DNA of 64,000 nt from Rhodopseudomonas palustris. GTDB lineage: Bacteria > Pseudomonadota > Alphaproteobacteria > Rhizobiales > Xanthobacteraceae. Positions 27,944-37,840 of the stretch are shown here, in pieces; within the stretch, counting starts at the first letter, position 1, and each line of letters opens with the position of its first letter. Where the stretch lies: positions 1 to 64,000 of the forward strand of contig JACRJB010000052.1 of NCBI GenBank assembly GCA_016215605.1, in the 5' to 3' direction. The translations under genes were made by a program, and so were the position numbers. The notes beneath the pieces are model-generated. The model made no database searches and was not told the origin of the DNA. It saw nothing but the letters and a program-made list of their open reading frames with translations.

Positions 27944-28583
27944 TCAATCTCTTCCATTCAAAAATGTTCGCAAATATCTCTGCCTGCTCAATTGCATCAT
28001 CGACCGCATGATGGGTGTGCGGCCGATCAGTACGCAAGGCCTCAGTAAGTCTAGACCGGCCGGCCCGCGAAATGGGGAGGTCCGCCTTCACAGCTAGAGC
28101 CGTCTTGATATCGAAGCACCGCGAATGCCCAAACGGCGACCCTGCAGAGGCGAACCGGACAAAATACCAGTAGAGCCAGCTCCAATCGAAGCTGACAGGA
28201 TATGCAACAAGGACCGGAGTTGCAGAACCCGAAACCCGACGGACCCAGGAGCACGCCTCATCCATTGCGATAGCGGGAGCTACTCCCTCTCGGAGCAGTC
28301 TCTCGCGATCCAGCCCATTCACGCTGAGCGCATCGGCTTCGTAGGAGTCCGAGATCGGCCGAAGTTCACGGTAGAAGACTTCCTCGTAGCCCGACGGCCT
28401 CGAAAACGTCCGACCGTCGAAAGCCCCCGCGAAGACAATCGCGAACGACAGCATCGAATACGGCCCAGGAATCGGCCCATCCGTCTCGATATCGGCCGAA
28501 AAATAGGCGTCGCCAGCATGCTCGACGCTGACGGAGCCGGCGCTCTCAGAGGACTTCAATCTGTCGACGTCCCGGATCAACAT
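27927..28583 (-). CDS. DEDDh 3'-5' exonuclease
   Basis: A 218-residue exonuclease of the DnaQ/RNase T-like superfamily. All five catalytic positions are visible: Asp31 and Glu33 in SADIETDGP, Asp133 in SFDWSW, and His191 and Asp196 in HHAVDDA, so it is the DEDDh subtype. It could trim DNA or RNA ends. ATG 28583 has AAGG 7 bases upstream. It is the first gene of a bicistron with the nucleotidyltransferase, inserted between the LytM peptidase and prfB. There is no polymerase or partner domain, so it is not an obvious DNA polymerase III epsilon subunit. Confidence 0.85.
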   Translation of the reverse strand: MLIRDVDRLKSSESAGSVSVEHAGDAYFSADIETDGPIPGPYSMLSFAIVFAGAFDGRTFSRPSGYEEVFYRELRPISDSYEADALSVNGLDRERLLREGVAPAIAMDEACSWVRRVSGSATPVLVAYPVSFDWSWLYWYFVRFASAGSPFGHSRCFDIKTALAVKADLPISRAGRSRLTEALRTDRPHTHHAVDDAIEQAEIFANIFEWKRLNGGAE

Positions 28584-28689
28584 GGATCGCCTTCGCGAGA
28601 GTCTGGGCTACAAGACAGAGTAGCACGCTAGCCTTGGCACGGCGACGCAAACATTGTTCGGGGCGTCGTTGGGAGGAATCGTGGAGCGC

Positions 28690-29821
28690 CTAATCCACGT
28701 CCTCGACGCTGCCCGGCCCCGTCCCGAACGCCCTCTGCGCCAGTGTCGCGGCCATGAATTCGTCGAGGTCGCCGTCGAGCACGCCGGCGGTGTCGGAGGT
28801 CTGCACGCCGGTGCGGAGGTCTTTGACCATCTGATAAGGCTGCAGCACGTAGGAGCGGATCTGGTGGCCCCAGCCGATCTCGGTCTTGGCGGCCTGATCG
28901 GCTGCGGCCTGCTCTTCGCGCTTCTTCAGTTCGATCTCGTACAACCGGGCGCGCAGCATGTCCCACGCCTGCGCGCGGTTCTTGTGCTGCGAGCGGCCGG
29001 CCTGACAGACCACCGCGACGCCGGTCGGGATATGGGTCAGGCGCACCGCGGATTCGGTCTTGTTGACGTGCTGGCCGCCGGCGCCGCCGGAGCGCATCGT
29101 GTCGACGCGGACGTCGGACTCGGCGATGTCGATCTTGATCGAATTGTCGATCACCGGGAAGATCTGCACGCTCGAGAACGAGGTGTGCCGCCGCGCATTG
29201 GAATCGAACGGCGAGATCCGAACCAGACGATGCACGCCGGCCTCGGTCTTCAGCCAGCCATAGGCGTTGTGGCCGGAGATCTGGATCGTCGCCGATTTGA
29301 TGCCGGCCTCTTCGCCCTCGGACTCTTCGAGATACTCGACCTTGAAGCCGTGCTTCTCGGCCCAGCGGGTGTACATCCGCAGCAGCATCGAGGCCCAGTC
29401 CTGGCTCTCGGTGCCGCCGGCGCCGGCATGGACTTCGAGATAGGTGTCGAAGCGGTCGGCCTCGCCCGACAGCAGCGCTTCGAGCTCGCGCCGCGCGACT
29501 TCCTTCTTCAGCGCCTTCAGCGCGGCTTCCGCCTCGCTGACCACGCCGTCGTCGCCCTCGGCCTCGCCGAGCTCGATCATCTCGATGTTGTCGCTGAGCT
29601 CACGCTCGACCTTGCCGATGCCGGTGAGCGAATCCTCCAGCGAGGTGCGCTCCTGCATCAGCTTCTGGGCCTTCTGCGGATCGTTCCAGAGGTCGGGATC
29701 CTCGGCGAGCTTGTTCAGCTCCGCGAGGCGGACGGTCGACTGGTCGACGTCAAAGATGCCTCCTCAGCAGCCCGACTGACTGCTTGATCTCTTCAACGAG
29801 GCGTTCGATTTCTGCGCGCAT
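28690..29821 (-). CDS. prfB: Peptide chain release factor 2, with programmed +1 frameshift
   Basis: A 376-residue release factor that reads UGA and UAA stops. Translation starts at ATG 29821, reads 23 codons, and meets TGA at 29750-29752. The site is CTT TGA C with AGGAGG (29759-29764) three bases upstream of CTT, the classic RF2 autoregulatory slip: low RF2 lets the ribosome shift +1 and continue as [10 protein letters not shown]. The codon-recognition SPF (VRISPFDS) and the catalytic GGQ (SGGAGGQHV) are both present. Coordinates include the extra base. Reading only from the internal ATG at 29658 would lose 55 residues of the N-terminal domain. The gene follows the PBP1A gene by 103 bases. 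Confidence 0.96.
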
Positions 29822-29924
29822 GGAATCTCTGCTGGCAGCGGCCCCCGGAAGGCGGCCGCAAAAGTGTGAGACGCGATGTAGCGGGCGACGCGGCAAAGCG
29901 CAATCGCCCCGATCAAGCGGCCGG

Positions 29925-32417
29925 TCAGTACAGGCCGCCCGTCCCCGGTCGCATGAAGCCGCGATCGTCGGGCGGCGCCATCTGCTGCTGCCGCCCGTCG
30001 GCGTCGGCCACGCCGATCACCGAATAATTGTCCGGCGGCGCGGTGCCCGGCTTGAACGCCTCGAGGATGGTGCGGCCGCTGTCGCCCGGCCCGGCGCGCA
30101 TGCCGCTCTTGGCGTCGACGCGGATCAGCTTGATGCCGGCCGGCACGCGGAACGGCACCGCCGGCTTGTCGGCCAGCGCCAGCTTGAAGAAGTCCTTGGC
30201 GACCGGCGCGGCGAGATGGCCGCCGGTGGCGCCGCGGCCGAGATTGCGCGGCTTGTCGTAGCCGAAATAGATGCCGACCACGAGATCCGGCGAGAAGCCG
30301 ATGAACCAGGCGTCCTTCTCGTCGTTGGTGGTGCCGGTCTTGCCGGCGATCGGCTTGCCGACCTCGCGCACCACGGTCGCGGTGCCGGCCTGCACCACGC
30401 CTTCCATCATCGAGGTGATCTGATAGGCCGTCATCGGGTCCATCACCTGCTCGCGGCGGTCGACGAGTTGCGGCTCGGGCTGGTTCTTCCAGCCTTCCGG
30501 CGCGTCGCAGCCGCGGCATTCGCGGGCGTCGTGCTTGAAGATGGTGCGGCCGTAGCGATCCTGGATACGGTCGATCAGCGTCGCCTTCACCCGCCGTCCG
30601 CCGTTGGCGAACATCGAATAGGCGGTGACCATCCGCATCACCGTGGTCTCGCCGGCGCCGAGCGCGTAGGACAGATAGTTCGGCAGTTCGTCATAGACGC
30701 CGAACCGCTTGGCGTATTCGCCGATCAGCGGCATGCCGATGTCCTGCGCGAGCCGCACCGTCACGGTGTTCAGCGACTTCTGCAGCGCGTTGCGCAGGGT
30801 CTGCGGGCCGTAATATTTGCCGGTCGAGTAGTTCTCGGGCCGCCACACGCCGGCGCCCTGCCCCTGATCGATTTCGATCGGCGCGTCCACCACGACGGTC
30901 GACGGCGTGTAGCCGTTGTCCATCGCCGCCGAATACACCAGCGGCTTGAACGACGAGCCGGGCTGCCGATAGGCCTGGGTGGCGCGGTTGAACTGGCTCT
31001 GGTCGAACGAGAAGCCGCCGACCATCGCCAGCACGCGGCCGGTCCACGGGTCCATCGCCACCATCGCGCCCGACACTTCGGGAATTTGGCGCAGCCGGTA
31101 TTGACCCTCGACCGGCTTGCCGTCCTTGTCGAGCAGCGGATCGGCGTAGATCACATCGCCCGCCGCCAGCACCTGCGACACCGATGTCGGCGTCCGGCCG
31201 CGCTGCGGCCCGGTCGCGGCCTTCGCCCACTTGACGCCGTCGAGCGTGATCAATCCGGTCTCGCGCTTCTTCGACACCGCGCCGCCGAGTTCACGGCCGG
31301 GCTGGAAGCCGATCCGCGCCGACTGGTCGGAGGTTTCCAGCACCACGGCCATCCGCCACGGCGAGATGTCGGACAGCGATTTGACGTCGGCGAGTTTCAC
31401 GCCCCAGTCGCCGCTGATGTCCAGCTTCGACGGCGCGCCGCGAAAGCCCTGCGCCTCGTCGAATTTGACGAGGCCCGCGGTCATCGTCTTGCGCGCCTCG
31501 ACCTGCAGCTTCGGATCCAGCGAGGTGCGGACCGAGAGACCGCCTTCATACAGCTTCTTTTCGCCGTAGCGCTCGAGGATGTCGCGTCGGACCTCCTCGG
31601 CGAAATACTCGCCGGCGAAGGTGTGCGCACCGGTGCCGCGGCTGGTGACGGCCAGCGGTTCCTTGCGCGCCTTGTCGGCGTCGGCCTGCTTGATCCAACC
31701 GTTTTCCAGCAGGCGGTCGATCACGTAGTTGCGGCGCTCGACGGCGCGGTCGTGATTGCGGATCGGATGCAGCGCCGCCGGCGCCTTCGGCAGCGCCGCC
31801 AGATAGGCCGCCTCCGACACCGTCAGCTCGTTGACCGACTTGTCGAAATACACCAGCGAGGCGGCGGCGACGCCGTAGGCGCCGAGCCCGAGATAGATCT
31901 CGTTGAGATACAGTTCGAGGATGCGGTCCTTGGAATAGGCCCGCTCGATCCGCATCGCCAGCAAGGCTTCCTTGATCTTGCGGGTGAACGACACTTCGTT
32001 GGTGAGCAGGAAGTTCTTGGCGACCTGCTGGGTGATGGTCGAAGCACCCTGCGGCCGGCGGTTGGAGCCGATGTTCTGCGCATACAGCAGCATGGCGCGC
32101 GCCATGCCCTGATAGTCGATGCCGCCGTGCTCGTAGAAGTTCTTGTCCTCGGCCGCGAGGAAGGCATTGATCACCAGCTTCGGCACCGCCTGGATCGGCA
32201 GATACAGACGCCGCTCCTTGGAGTACTCGCCGAGCAGCGAACCGTCCGACGCGTGCACCCGCGTCATCACCGGCGGCTCGTAATCCTGGAGCTGAGAGTA
32301 GTCGGGCAAGTCTTTGGAGAAGTGCCAGATCATCCCGGCCACGGCGGCGACGCCGACCAGAAACACGATCGTCCCGGCTGCGAACAGAAAGCCGAAGAAC
32401 CGCAGCAGCAAGCGCAT
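29925..32417 (-). CDS. mrcA: Penicillin-binding protein 1A (class A)
   Basis: An 830-residue bifunctional peptidoglycan synthase. It has one N-terminal membrane segment (about residues 9-31), a GT51 glycosyltransferase domain with catalytic Glu in EDKNFYEHGG, and a transpeptidase domain with SSFKP (SxxK), KSLNTV (SxN) and KTGTT (KTG). An extra OB-like region lies between them. Length is typical. It sits in a cluster of envelope genes with the AmiC-type amidase upstream. Confidence 0.95.
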   Translation of the reverse strand: MRLLLRFFGFLFAAGTIVFLVGVAAVAGMIWHFSKDLPDYSQLQDYEPPVMTRVHASDGSLLGEYSKERRLYLPIQAVPKLVINAFLAAEDKNFYEHGGIDYQGMARAMLLYAQNIGSNRRPQGASTITQQVAKNFLLTNEVSFTRKIKEALLAMRIERAYSKDRILELYLNEIYLGLGAYGVAAASLVYFDKSVNELTVSEAAYLAALPKAPAALHPIRNHDRAVERRNYVIDRLLENGWIKQADADKARKEPLAVTSRGTGAHTFAGEYFAEEVRRDILERYGEKKLYEGGLSVRTSLDPKLQVEARKTMTAGLVKFDEAQGFRGAPSKLDISGDWGVKLADVKSLSDISPWRMAVVLETSDQSARIGFQPGRELGGAVSKKRETGLITLDGVKWAKAATGPQRGRTPTSVSQVLAAGDVIYADPLLDKDGKPVEGQYRLRQIPEVSGAMVAMDPWTGRVLAMVGGFSFDQSQFNRATQAYRQPGSSFKPLVYSAAMDNGYTPSTVVVDAPIEIDQGQGAGVWRPENYSTGKYYGPQTLRNALQKSLNTVTVRLAQDIGMPLIGEYAKRFGVYDELPNYLSYALGAGETTVMRMVTAYSMFANGGRRVKATLIDRIQDRYGRTIFKHDARECRGCDAPEGWKNQPEPQLVDRREQVMDPMTAYQITSMMEGVVQAGTATVVREVGKPIAGKTGTTNDEKDAWFIGFSPDLVVGIYFGYDKPRNLGRGATGGHLAAPVAKDFFKLALADKPAVPFRVPAGIKLIRVDAKSGMRAGPGDSGRTILEAFKPGTAPPDNYSVIGVADADGRQQQMAPPDDRGFMRPGTGGLY

Positions 32418-32608
32418 CAGTTGAGTTCCGTTTCACCGAGGACCGCGCGACGCGGCGAAATGTCCCTTGAACGAGATTGGCTTTGTCCGCAACCCCGCGA
32501 TCATCTCGCCGGGGCCAGCCTCACATCAAACCGAAATCGCGAACTGCACCGGCGTCTTATAGAACTTCCGCTGTGGCCAAACTAGGGCTCGGCCGCCGTC
32601 CTGGGCGG

Positions 32609-33916
32609 TCAGTCCGGTTTGCCGGCCGAAACCAGCCGCCGGGCGAAAAACGAATCGATCGCCTGGGACACCGCGCCCACCGTCTTGGTCCGCCACTGCT
32701 CCGAAACCAGCTGCTGGAGGTCGCCCTTGTTGGAGACGTAGCCCAGCTCGATCAGCACCGACGGCACGTCGGGCGCCTTCAGCACCCGGAAGCCGGCGGA
32801 TTTCAGCGGATTCTTGTGCAGCCGGGTGGCGCTCTTCATCTCCCGGATCAAGGTCCGGGCGAACCTGTTTGAAAAGGTCTTGGTTTCACGCTGGGCGAGG
32901 TCGATCAGGATGTCCGCGACCTCGGTCGGCTCCTCGGTCAGGTTGACGCCGCCGATCGCGTCGGCCTTGTTTTCAGCGTCCGCCAGCCGCTGCGCCTCGG
33001 CGTCCGAGGCCTTGTCGGACAGGGTGTAGATCGTCGCCCCCTGGGCGTCGCCCTCGCCGCGCGGCAGCGCGTCGGCGTGAATCGAAACGAACAGCGCGGC
33101 GGACTGGGCGCGGGCGATCTTCACCCGGTCGTTCAGCGGGATGAAGGTGTCGTCGGCGCGGGTCAGCACCACCCGGTACTTGCCGCCCTTCTCCATCTGG
33201 TCGCGCAGCGCCAGCGCGAAGTCCAGCACCAGCGTCTTCTCGGCGACGCCGCTGGCGGACTGGGTGCCGTTGTCGATCCCGCCATGGCCGGGATCGAGCA
33301 CGACCACCGGGCGCGGATCGTCCTTGGCGGCGTCCTTGTCCGATTCGGCGCCGCGCGGCACCGAGGCGGTCGCATCGGCCGCGCCGACCGACGGCCGCAG
33401 CTCCGGGCCCTTTTCGGCGCCGAGCGACTCGACGAAGGCGGTCCGGTCGACCGAATCGAGCTCGATCACCATCCGCGCCGGCTGGCCGTTGGCCGCATCC
33501 AGCATCTCGGCCCTGGCGATCTTCGCCGGCCCCGCCAGCTCAAGCACGATCCGCGAGCCGCCCGGCATCACCAGGCCGTAGCGAAACGCCTTGATCAAGC
33601 CGCGGCCGGCGCCGCCGACAGCCGCCGGCAGCCGGAAATTGATCTGCGGCAGGTCGATCACCACGCGATACGGATCCGCGAGCGTAAAGGCACGCATCGG
33701 AACCTTGCTGTCGAGATCGACGATGAACCGGGTCTGCTTGTCGTCACCCGCCAGCCGGGCATCCGAGGCGATCGGAAAGCCGTTGGGGACCGGGACGGCG
33801 ACCGGAGCCTTCTGGGTTTCGACGGCCAAACTCTCCGCCGGCGCCGCGCACAGCCATGCTGCAGCGCACGCTAGGATTGCGCTGTACAAAACAAAATGAT
33901 TTGCGCGCCCCTTCAA
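32609..33916 (-). CDS. amiC: N-acetylmuramoyl-L-alanine amidase, AmiC type
   Basis: A 435-residue exported amidase that cuts the bond between MurNAc and the stem peptide, needed for daughter-cell separation. A signal peptide (ILACAAAWLCAAPAESLA) is followed by an AMIN domain (about residues 45-140) and an Amidase_3 domain with Zn ligands in LDPGHGGID, a later Glu, and SIHADA. The start is unsure: the open frame runs another 72 codons upstream, but TTG 33916 gives a normal signal peptide and has AGAGGGG 10 bases upstream. Confidence 0.88.
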   Translation of the reverse strand: MKGRANHFVLYSAILACAAAWLCAAPAESLAVETQKAPVAVPVPNGFPIASDARLAGDDKQTRFIVDLDSKVPMRAFTLADPYRVVIDLPQINFRLPAAVGGAGRGLIKAFRYGLVMPGGSRIVLELAGPAKIARAEMLDAANGQPARMVIELDSVDRTAFVESLGAEKGPELRPSVGAADATASVPRGAESDKDAAKDDPRPVVVLDPGHGGIDNGTQSASGVAEKTLVLDFALALRDQMEKGGKYRVVLTRADDTFIPLNDRVKIARAQSAALFVSIHADALPRGEGDAQGATIYTLSDKASDAEAQRLADAENKADAIGGVNLTEEPTEVADILIDLAQRETKTFSNRFARTLIREMKSATRLHKNPLKSAGFRVLKAPDVPSVLIELGYVSNKGDLQQLVSEQWRTKTVGAVSQAIDSFFARRLVSAGKPD

Positions 33917-34615
33917 CGAATCCGGACCCCTCTTCGCTGGTCTTCTACCGCAATAGAACCGTGTGGTTAATCGCGGTTTAAGCGACGGGATTCGAATAAG
34001 ATGCAGTGTTGCCGGCGGACGACGCTCTCCTTGCAAGCGAGAGCCAATCCACGTATGTATCTGGTGCTGACGGTCTAATCTTCCGGTTGTGTCGCGTTCA
34101 GCCTTTCGGCGCAGCGCCAGATCCCTCAACACCTGAGCATCGGGATTTAGCGTTTTTTCCGTCCCCTCCGAGCCAGCGCAGTGCGCGGTCAGGCAGGTGC
34201 GTCGGTTCAGCCCGAGCGGCGTCCGGTCCCCGGGCTTCTTCGTACCAGGGACGGTTCAGACTCTTCATGACCGACCCGTCCGGCCCTCCAGGTCGGATGA
34301 TCCATGCCGGTGAGCGCTTCGGCGCGAGGCCGGTCCTTCAGCAAGAAGACACGGCGGATGCTTTGCCGCCACTCGTTCAGACGGGCCGACGCTTGATGCG
34401 CCATATTGCGATGCCGAACCGGACCCACGCAAAGGCCGCGCCGCCGCGAAGCAACCGCTTCGCCACGCGCAATGCCTCGGGTTCGACGCCGGCACGGCGC
34501 GGTGAAGTGCGTTTCGGCCTTCCCCTCACCCCCGAATCAGGTGGACCGTCGCGTTATCCGGCCGCGCTTATTGCGCTGGCCGTCTCGCGCGCTCTCCGCC
34601 GCCATGAGTTGAAAA
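33917..34615. other. Intergenic region between amiC and rne (probable rne leader)
   Basis: About 700 bases between divergent genes without a credible coding sequence. It holds a possible rne promoter at 34031-34059. The long leader after it fits RNase E genes, whose mRNAs are known in Escherichia coli to have long 5' regions used for autoregulation. A T-run at 34155-34160 lies inside it. No RNA family was recognised. Confidence 0.5.
34031..34059 (+). promoter_or_regulatory. Possible rne promoter
   Basis: TTGCAA (34031-34036), 17 bases, then TATGTA (34054-34059). It would give a leader of about 550 bases before rne. The -10 match is weak. Confidence 0.3.
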
Positions 34616-37600
34616 ATGCCCAACAAGATGCTGATCGACGCCACCCACCCGGAAGAGACCCGGGTGGTCGTGGTTCGCGGCAACCGCGTCGAAGAATTTG
34701 ATTTCGAGACCGCTCAGCGCAAACAACTGCGCGGCAACATCTACCTCGCCAAAGTCACCCGGGTCGAACCGTCGCTGCAGGCCGCCTTCATCGAATACGG
34801 CGGCAACCGGCACGGCTTCCTCGCCTTCAGCGAAATTCATCCCGACTACTATCAGATCCCGGTCGCCGATCGGCAGGCGCTGATCGAAGCCGACGAACGC
34901 GCGCACCGCGAGGCCGAGGAAGAGAGCGAACAGCGCTCCAGCCGGCGCCGGTCGCGGCATCGCAGCCACCGCCGCCGCGGCAGTGGCGAGCGGGTCACCA
35001 GCGACATCGTCGAGGCGTCCGCCGACGCGTCGGCCGAGCAGCCGCACGATCATGACGACAACGGCCATGTGCACGATCACGCGCACGCCGACGGCGAGCG
35101 GCTGATGCACGATCTGCCGGAGCACGCCGGCGACGCGCAGCCGGTCGCGGCCGACGACGTCGATGGCCATGACGATCATCGCGCCCCTGAGCATCACGAA
35201 CATCACGCCGACGCCGGCGACCATCACGGCCACGACGAGCCGGCCGCTGCGCCCAGCATCGTCGCCGAGGCCGCCTCCGACACGCCCGCCGAGATCGCCT
35301 CCGCGGCCTCGATCGCGCCGGACGCCGAGTCCGACGACCACGACGCCGACGACCACGGCGGCTACGCCGAGGACGCCCCGTTCCCGATCGTGGAAACGGC
35401 CGGCGCCGAGCCTCACGACGACGATCACGGCCACGACGTCGGCGACGATCTGACCGATGCCGAAGGCGACACCGACGCTGACGGTGAAGCGGACGACGAC
35501 GAGGACGACGAGTCCGAGGAAGACATCGTCGAATCCGTCGGCGGCGACGACGTGCTGGAAGAAGTGCCGGAGCGCGCCTTCCGGCCACGCCGCCAGTACA
35601 AGATTCAGGAAGTCATCAAGCGCCGCCAGGTGATGCTGGTGCAGGTCGTCAAGGAAGAGCGCGGCAACAAGGGCGCGGCGCTGACCACCTATCTGTCGCT
35701 CGCCGGCCGCTACGCCGTGCTGATGCCGAACACCGCGCGCGGCGGCGGCATCAGCCGCAAGATCACCTCGGCGCAGGACCGCTCCCGCCTCAAGGAAGTG
35801 GTGCAGGACCTCGACGTGCCGGAAGGCATGGGCATCATCCTGCGCACCGCCGGCGCCTCGCGCACCAAGCCGGAAATCAAGCGCGACTTCGAATATCTGA
35901 TCCGGATGTGGGAAACCGTCCGCGACGTCACGCTGAAGTCGCAGGCGCCGACGCTGGTCTACGAGGAAGGCTCGCTGATCAAGCGTTCGCTGCGCGATCT
36001 CTACAACAAGGAGATCGACGAAATTCAGGTGGCCGGCGAAGCCGGCTATCATGAAGCGCGCGACTTCATGCACATGCTGATGCCGTCGAACGTCCGCGCG
36101 GTGAAGCTGTATCGCGACGGCCAGCCGCTGTTCTCGCGGATGGGCGTCGAGAGCCAGCTCGACGCGATGTTCTCGCCCACCGTGCAACTGCGCTCCGGCG
36201 GCTACATCGTCATCAACCAGACCGAGGCGCTGGTCTCGATCGACGTCAACTCCGGGCGCTCGACCCGCGAGCACCACATCGAGGACACCGCGCTCAAGAC
36301 CAACATGGAGGCCGCCGAGGAAGTCGCGCGGCAGCTCCGCCTGCGCGACCTCGCCGGCCTGATCGTCATCGACTTCATCGACATGGACGAGAAGCGCAAC
36401 AACCGCGCGGTCGAGCGCAAGCTCAGCGACTGCCTGCGGCAGGATCGCGCCCGCATCCAGGTCGGCCGCATCTCGCATTTCGGTCTGCTCGAAATGTCGC
36501 GCCAGCGCATCCGCGCCAGCGTGCTGGAAAGCTCGACCGAGCCCTGCCCGCATTGCGGCGGCTCCGGCCACGTCCGCTCGGTCTCCTCGGTGGCGCTGCA
36601 ATTGCTGCGCGGCCTCGAAGAGATCCTGATGAAGGGCGCGACCCACAATCTGATCGTGCGCACCCGCGCCGACGTCGCGCTCTACGTGCTGAACCAGAAG
36701 CGCGGCCACCTGCGCGATCTCGAAACCGGCTTCAAGGTGGCGCTGTCGGTGCTGTCGGATCCGACGGTGACCGGACAGCAGTCGTTCGTGATCGATCGCG
36801 GCGAGCAGGTCCACACGCTGGAAGCCGCCAAGGCGCTGCTCGCGGCCCAGGTTGCGGCCGCCCCGGCGCAGCCCGAAGAATTGCCGTATGACGACGAGGA
36901 CGGCTACGAGTTCGAGGCCGAGATCGAGACCGAAGAAACCGTCGGCCTGACCGACGAGGCGGCCGGGGAAGCCGGCGAAAGCGAAGGCGACGCCCGCAAG
37001 CGCAAGCGCCGCCGCCGCCGCCGGTCGCGCACCGGCGAGCCGCGTGAAGCGGGCGCACCCCGCGAGGACGGCGAAGCACCGCTGGTTCCCGACAGCGCCG
37101 AAGCCGCCGAGGATGATGGCGACGAAGGCGACGACGGCATCGAGGGTGACGGCGAAGCCCGCACCGATCAGGCCAACGGCGAGCGTCGCCCGCGTCGCCG
37201 TGGCCGCCGCGGCGGTCGCCGTCGGCGTGGCACCCAGGAAGGCGGCCTCGAAGACGGCGTCGCCGGCTCGATCGCCGACGACATCGGCGAGCTCAAGACC
37301 TCGGAAGCGGCCGAAGCTGTCGCCGACATGGACGCGGCTGCGCCGGTCGAGCCGCTGCTGGGCAAGCGCCACGAGCCCGACGCCGATGACGACGAAAGCC
37401 CTGCCCCGGTCGTGGCCGCGCCTGCCGCAGCCTTGCCAGTCGCAGCCGAGCCGGTTGCTGCCGAGCCGGAGAAGGCCCAGTCTGAACCTGCGCCCAGCCA
37501 GCCGGCTCCTGCTTCGACGCAGGCGCAGGACGACGCCGCAGCCGAACGGGCCGCACGGCGCCGCTCCACGGTCCGCGAAAAGGTGAGCTTCGGCTCGGCC

Positions 37601-37765
37601 GAACCGAAGGCCGAGATCGCGGCACCGCCGGTCGCCGAATCCGCGCCGCAGCCCGAGGTCGCCCCTGCCCCGGCGGCGCCCGCGCCGCAGCCGGCCGCCG
37701 CGCCCGCATCCGACGCCCCCCGCAAGGCCGGCTGGTGGTCGCGCCGCTTCGGCGGCGGCAACTGA
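34616..37765 (+). CDS. rne: Ribonuclease E with large insert in the S1 region
   Basis: A 1049-residue RNase E. The catalytic core is intact: S1-domain start (RGNIYLAKVTRVEPSLQAAF), Mg-binding Asp in SIDVNSG and in VIDFIDMD, and the Zn-link CPHCGG. An acidic and His-rich, low-complexity insert of about 215 residues (about residues 100-315, bases 34913-35560) divides the S1 domain. The C-terminal 300 residues or so are an unstructured scaffold with Arg-rich RNA-binding patches ([25 protein letters not shown]) and Ala/Pro stretches, as in degradosome-forming homologues. GTTG-type spacing precedes ATG 34616; no strong ribosome site is seen. Confidence 0.95.
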   Translation: MPNKMLIDATHPEETRVVVVRGNRVEEFDFETAQRKQLRGNIYLAKVTRVEPSLQAAFIEYGGNRHGFLAFSEIHPDYYQIPVADRQALIEADERAHREAEEESEQRSSRRRSRHRSHRRRGSGERVTSDIVEASADASAEQPHDHDDNGHVHDHAHADGERLMHDLPEHAGDAQPVAADDVDGHDDHRAPEHHEHHADAGDHHGHDEPAAAPSIVAEAASDTPAEIASAASIAPDAESDDHDADDHGGYAEDAPFPIVETAGAEPHDDDHGHDVGDDLTDAEGDTDADGEADDDEDDESEEDIVESVGGDDVLEEVPERAFRPRRQYKIQEVIKRRQVMLVQVVKEERGNKGAALTTYLSLAGRYAVLMPNTARGGGISRKITSAQDRSRLKEVVQDLDVPEGMGIILRTAGASRTKPEIKRDFEYLIRMWETVRDVTLKSQAPTLVYEEGSLIKRSLRDLYNKEIDEIQVAGEAGYHEARDFMHMLMPSNVRAVKLYRDGQPLFSRMGVESQLDAMFSPTVQLRSGGYIVINQTEALVSIDVNSGRSTREHHIEDTALKTNMEAAEEVARQLRLRDLAGLIVIDFIDMDEKRNNRAVERKLSDCLRQDRARIQVGRISHFGLLEMSRQRIRASVLESSTEPCPHCGGSGHVRSVSSVALQLLRGLEEILMKGATHNLIVRTRADVALYVLNQKRGHLRDLETGFKVALSVLSDPTVTGQQSFVIDRGEQVHTLEAAKALLAAQVAAAPAQPEELPYDDEDGYEFEAEIETEETVGLTDEAAGEAGESEGDARKRKRRRRRRSRTGEPREAGAPREDGEAPLVPDSAEAAEDDGDEGDDGIEGDGEARTDQANGERRPRRRGRRGGRRRRGTQEGGLEDGVAGSIADDIGELKTSEAAEAVADMDAAAPVEPLLGKRHEPDADDDESPAPVVAAPAAALPVAAEPVAAEPEKAQSEPAPSQPAPASTQAQDDAAAERAARRRSTVREKVSFGSAEPKAEIAAPPVAESAPQPEVAPAPAAPAPQPAAAPASDAPRKAGWWSRRFGGGN

Positions 37766-37787
37766 CGGTCCCGGCCAGTCACACAAA

Positions 37788-37817
37788 AAAACCGCCCGGC
37801 AAAAGCCGGGCGGTTTT
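37788..37817. terminator. Bidirectional Rho-independent terminator between rne and dctA
   Basis: Perfect 13-base stem AAAACCGCCCGGC (37788-37800), AAAA loop, GCCGGGCGGTTTT (37805-37817). T-runs occur on both strands, so it can end rne (plus) and dctA (minus). Confidence 0.92.
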
Positions 37818-37840
37818 CGTTTGCGGGACTGTTCGCCGGA

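Noticed and set aside
28690-29658. Short prfB starting at the internal ATG
   Set aside because: The CTT TGA C slip site with AGGAGG and matching +1 frame shows the true start at 29821.
34568-37786. A 1072-codon open frame antisense to rne
   Set aside because: No family match and Arg/Gly/Val-rich; produced by the codon bias of rne.
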